A stretch of 15,446 bases of DNA from Syntrophaceae bacterium UBA7544 (GTDB lineage: Bacteria; Desulfobacterota; Syntrophia; Syntrophales; Smithellaceae), in assembly GCA_002479215.1 (NCBI GenBank), contig DLME01000116.1, positions 1,324 to 16,769 of the forward strand, given 5' to 3'. Under the pieces are notes generated by a model that was not told the origin of the DNA, searched no databases, and saw only the letters and a list, made by a program, of their open reading frames with translations. The position numbers and the translations under genes are program-made. The stretch's first letter is position 1. Each line of letters opens with the position of its first letter. This document shows, piece by piece, positions 13,147-15,446 of this stretch.

Positions 13147-13555
13147 TAAAGCTAACCGGCGACAACTCAGCAGTCCTGGATCACAGGGTGCAAAAATCCT
13201 GTCCGATTTTATACAATTTTTCTCAGGGTCAATACCGGCAGGTATTTTTGTTTAAAGCAGTAAGCAACATCGAAAACTGGATATCCGAGCTTTCCAATAC
13301 AAAGCGTTACATTTAATGATAGGGTTAATTTACTAAATACGGGATGAAATGCGCAAAGTATTGACAGTATATTTTCTGTTCCTGCAAAATCCAGCTTCCT
13401 TCCTGAAATACACATTTGACATACCCATTTTTAAAGTGTAGATTTCTTTTAATAATCCTCAAAACTATAAAGGCGTATAAGGGGTTAGTTAGTTAACTTA
13501 TCTTTGACTACCTAAAATGATATTAGGGTTCTTGTGACAATTCTATGAGGTTTTT
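13147..13555. other. Spacer upstream of the PIN gene, no convincing gene
   Basis: AT-rich stretch. A 68-aa minus-strand frame (13209-13415, MCISGRKLDFAGTENILSIL...) has no ribosome site or recognisable motif; I regard it as chance or a remnant. Nothing else stands out apart from the repeat debris at its left edge. Confidence 0.35.
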
Positions 13556-14392
13556 ATGTCTACTGTCCTTTTCATTGATGCCAATATATATCTACGTTTC
13601 TATGACTCAAAAGCGCACGAAATGGCTAGTTTACTCGAGACCCTTGAGCAAAGCTCTGAAGATATCTTCATTACAATGCAAATTGTTAACGAAGTAAACA
13701 GAAACAAACTCATGTGTGCTCACGTCTCTTTTAAAAACTACTATTCTGATTTACTAGCCTTTGAAAAAGCATCAATCCCAGCCCATTTTAATATTCCTTC
13801 AATAGACGACTGGAATGAAAAGATAAGTCAAATGGATTCTCTAAAAAACAATCAAGCTATAATTATTAAAGAACTTTTAGATAAGATTTCCAATTCATCA
13901 GACCATGTATCTCTTACTTTGAAAACAATATTTGAAAGAGCAGAAACTGCTTCAAGTGATGAACTGTCTTTAGCACGGTTTAGAAAAGAAACTGGCAATC
14001 CCCCTGGGAAAAAACAAGACCCATTGGGTGATCAAATCTCTTGGGAACAATTACTAAAAAAAATTAAACCTTCCGATAACTTAATACTTGTTACGCATGA
14101 CAAAGATTATCTTGTAAAGTTTCAAGGCAAATGCTTTTTGAATCCGTTACTTGTCGCTGATCTTGTCAAAATAAAGTTTTCATTATCAAACTTATGCTGT
14201 TATGAAAAGTTAATCGACGGCTTAGCAACATATAAAAAAATCCAAAAACCTACAATTTACTTTCCAGATGCTATTGATGCTAAGCGGATATCAGAAATTG
14301 AACAAACTATTATCAACACAACGACTACAGTTTGTTCTGCGACTCTTCCACCTCTTGGAACTTCTGGCACCATTTGGCCAATTTTGAAATAA
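13556..14392 (+). CDS. PIN-domain protein (DUF4935/PIN_8-like), 278 aa
   Basis: A probable metal-dependent RNase of the PIN fold. The first strand FIDANIYLRFY carries Asp8. Glu46 lies in QIVNEVNRNK. Asp159 lies in DPLGDQISWEQLL, whose GD-x-x-x-W-E pattern is typical of DUF4935-like PIN domains. Asp182/184 lies in ILVTHDKDY, the fourth acidic strand. About 100 residues of helical insert separate the second and third acidic positions, longer than in VapC toxins (about 130 aa in total). No small antitoxin gene precedes it, so it is unlikely to be a classical VapC. GAGG lies 6 bases before the ATG. The last 45 residues (after about 235) show no motif. Context with a membrane protein and a CPBP protease suggests an accessory or defence neighbourhood; the RNA target is unknown. 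Confidence 0.85.
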   Translation: MSTVLFIDANIYLRFYDSKAHEMASLLETLEQSSEDIFITMQIVNEVNRNKLMCAHVSFKNYYSDLLAFEKASIPAHFNIPSIDDWNEKISQMDSLKNNQAIIIKELLDKISNSSDHVSLTLKTIFERAETASSDELSLARFRKETGNPPGKKQDPLGDQISWEQLLKKIKPSDNLILVTHDKDYLVKFQGKCFLNPLLVADLVKIKFSLSNLCCYEKLIDGLATYKKIQKPTIYFPDAIDAKRISEIEQTIINTTTTVCSATLPPLGTSGTIWPILK

Positions 14393-14499
14393 TTAGTAAC
14401 TGGCAAGGCATCCGAAAAATAAAGAGGATAGGTATATTTAATTTCAAGTTTAATATTCAGAGTTTAGAGTATGTCATACTATAAGGATGGCTGAACTTT

Positions 14500-14826
14500 A
14501 TGCTGATAGAGTCAAAATTCTATAAAAATTTAAAAGAGTACATTAGTATACTACAATCTATTTTTGTTATAGTTGGCATTTTCTTAGCCCTGTGGCATAT
14601 TTTTATCGTTCAAAAACAAGTCGAGATACAAACTAAAGCCCTAAACGAAAGTAATAAAATTGCATCCGCCAACTATGTTCTTGATTTATCAAAAAGATTA
14701 GATGCTCCTAAATATGACAGAATCTTGAAGGCCATTAACGATAATGATAAAAACTATCCTGCCCTTAGAAAATCTGGTGGACACTTCAAAAATTGTGTTG
14801 CTTTTTCATTCTTGTGTGTTAAATGA
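14500..14826 (+). CDS. Membrane-anchored protein, probably truncated (108 aa)
   Basis: One transmembrane helix (about residues 14-35, ISILQSIFVIVGIFLALWHI), then a helical cytoplasmic stretch QTKALNESNKIASANYVLDL and DAPKYDRILKAINDNDKN. This is the layout of short membrane-tethered DUF4760-like proteins, which normally continue for another 60-100 residues after the KSGGHF region. Here the frame ends soon after in CVAFSFLCVK. The next frame from about 14782 stays open to TGA at 14850-14852 with coding-like residues (LLFHSCVLNDIKNTEPLMSI). A frameshift or deletion near 14780 is therefore likely. It lies 107 bases after the PIN gene and 35 bases before the CPBP gene. Confidence 0.5.
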   Translation: MLIESKFYKNLKEYISILQSIFVIVGIFLALWHIFIVQKQVEIQTKALNESNKIASANYVLDLSKRLDAPKYDRILKAINDNDKNYPALRKSGGHFKNCVAFSFLCVK

Positions 14827-14861
14827 TATTAAAAATACTGAACCCTTAATGAGCATCTGAA

Positions 14862-15446
14862 ATGGTATTCACAGACACCTTGAAACAAAAATACAGGCAA
14901 AATCATATACTGATCTTTATTTTTTTCCTTGCAGGCACGTTATATGCTCCCGTAACCTTGATCTGGACGGGAGTTATTCCTCTTCGATATCGCTTTGCCG
15001 TAATGTTCTGTATTTTGGCGGTTATGGTTTCTTATGTATTGCTGCGAAAGTTCCGCTGGTCAGATCTGGGATTCCGACGCGACACGTTAAAGCAATCTCT
15101 GATGTGGAATTTTGGAATCTCTATCCTATTTTTGTCTCTTCTTTATTGGCTGCATAACGCAGGTTTGATCGGAAAAGCAACGATCCAGTTCTGGCCTCTA
15201 TTCTTTGTCTTTTATATTCTCATCCTAACACCTGCTCAGGAATTCTTTTTCCGGTCTCTTCTATTTGCGGAAATGGGGAACTTCCGCTATAAGAGGCACT
15301 GGTCCATAATTGTCCTATCTTCACTATCTTTTGGTTTCCTTCATATCATCTACCAACACCCCATGACAATGCTCGTTACATTTTTCATAGGACTTATCTG
15401 GAGCATCATCTATTACAAATATCCAAATTTCTGGGGGGTTACCATC
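14862..15446 (+). CDS. CPBP-family intramembrane glutamic protease, 3' end beyond window
   Basis: A 195-codon open frame running off the window. The protein is very hydrophobic, with about five to six membrane helices, starting MVFTDTLKQKYRQNHILIFI. The Abi/CPBP (CAAX protease and bacteriocin-processing) motifs are present: TPAQEFFFR at about 127-135, where the first Glu of the usual EExxxR is Gln, and FGFLH at about 155-159 with the catalytic-type His. A helix that would hold the third motif (GLIWSIIYYKYPNFWGVTI) reaches the edge. An in-frame TGA at 14850-14852 makes this ATG the first start; its ribosome site is poor (GAGC at 14851-14854). CPBP proteins cleave within membranes and occur in bacteriocin immunity and other accessory loci. 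With the PIN gene upstream, an operon is possible. Confidence 0.85.
   Translation, partial: MVFTDTLKQKYRQNHILIFIFFLAGTLYAPVTLIWTGVIPLRYRFAVMFCILAVMVSYVLLRKFRWSDLGFRRDTLKQSLMWNFGISILFLSLLYWLHNAGLIGKATIQFWPLFFVFYILILTPAQEFFFRSLLFAEMGNFRYKRHWSIIVLSSLSFGFLHIIYQHPMTMLVTFFIGLIWSIIYYKYPNFWGVTI

Noticed and set aside
13209..13415. 68-aa minus-strand ORF upstream of the PIN gene
   Set aside because: No ribosome site, no recognisable motif, AT-rich spacer composition; could not support it as a gene or as an antitoxin.
13556..14392. PIN protein as a VapC toxin of a toxin-antitoxin pair
   Set aside because: It is about twice VapC length with DUF4935-like motifs, and no small antitoxin gene sits just upstream.

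Overview
The window reads like a chromosomal segment of an anaerobic, Gram-negative bacterium, most likely a deltaproteobacterium/Desulfobacterota of the Syntrophus/Smithella or Geobacter type. This is inferred from the gene content: a sigma-54 enhancer-binding regulator next to two P-II genes and an ammonium channel, and a Gcw_chp-like outer-membrane barrel with a C-terminal phenylalanine. No rRNA or other taxonomic marker is present, so the assignment is tentative.

The centre (about 3.07-8.6 kb, all on the minus strand) is a nitrogen-control block. In transcription order it holds a NifA-like GAF/AAA+/Fis regulator, a spacer with an 11-bp direct repeat and a good -24/-12 sigma-54 promoter, P-II gene 1, amtB, an aberrant P-II gene 2, a stand-alone Fis-type DNA-binding protein, a TorF/Gcw_chp-like outer-membrane protein, and a rho-independent terminator. 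The likely logic is that the regulator activates the sigma-54 promoter under nitrogen limitation. AmtB then imports ammonium and is gated by P-II, while the small Fis-like protein could feed back on the same enhancer.

Both flanks are accessory DNA. On the left are an HNH-like zinc protein (minus) and a Pif1/RecD-like helicase carrying a C-terminal WYL domain (plus), followed by a degenerate repeat-rich stretch. On the right are a secreted trypsin-like protease with a TPR-like tail, a frameshifted DUF2971 gene, a coiled-coil/zinc-ribbon protein, a 58-codon basic ORF, about 1 kb of repeat-rich DNA with a roughly 515-bp imperfect palindrome, a PIN-domain (DUF4935-like) protein, a truncated membrane-anchored protein, and a CPBP-family membrane protease that runs off the end.

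Two dispersed repeat families tie the flanks together. A 177-bp element sits directly upstream of both the HNH gene and the protease gene (about 77% identical by eye, no gaps). A second family, containing 54-55-bp modules bounded by GTCGCC/GGCGAC, occurs once after the helicase and three times around 12.5-13.15 kb. With cassette-like boundaries around the protease gene, this suggests that accessory genes were inserted on either side of a conserved nitrogen operon.
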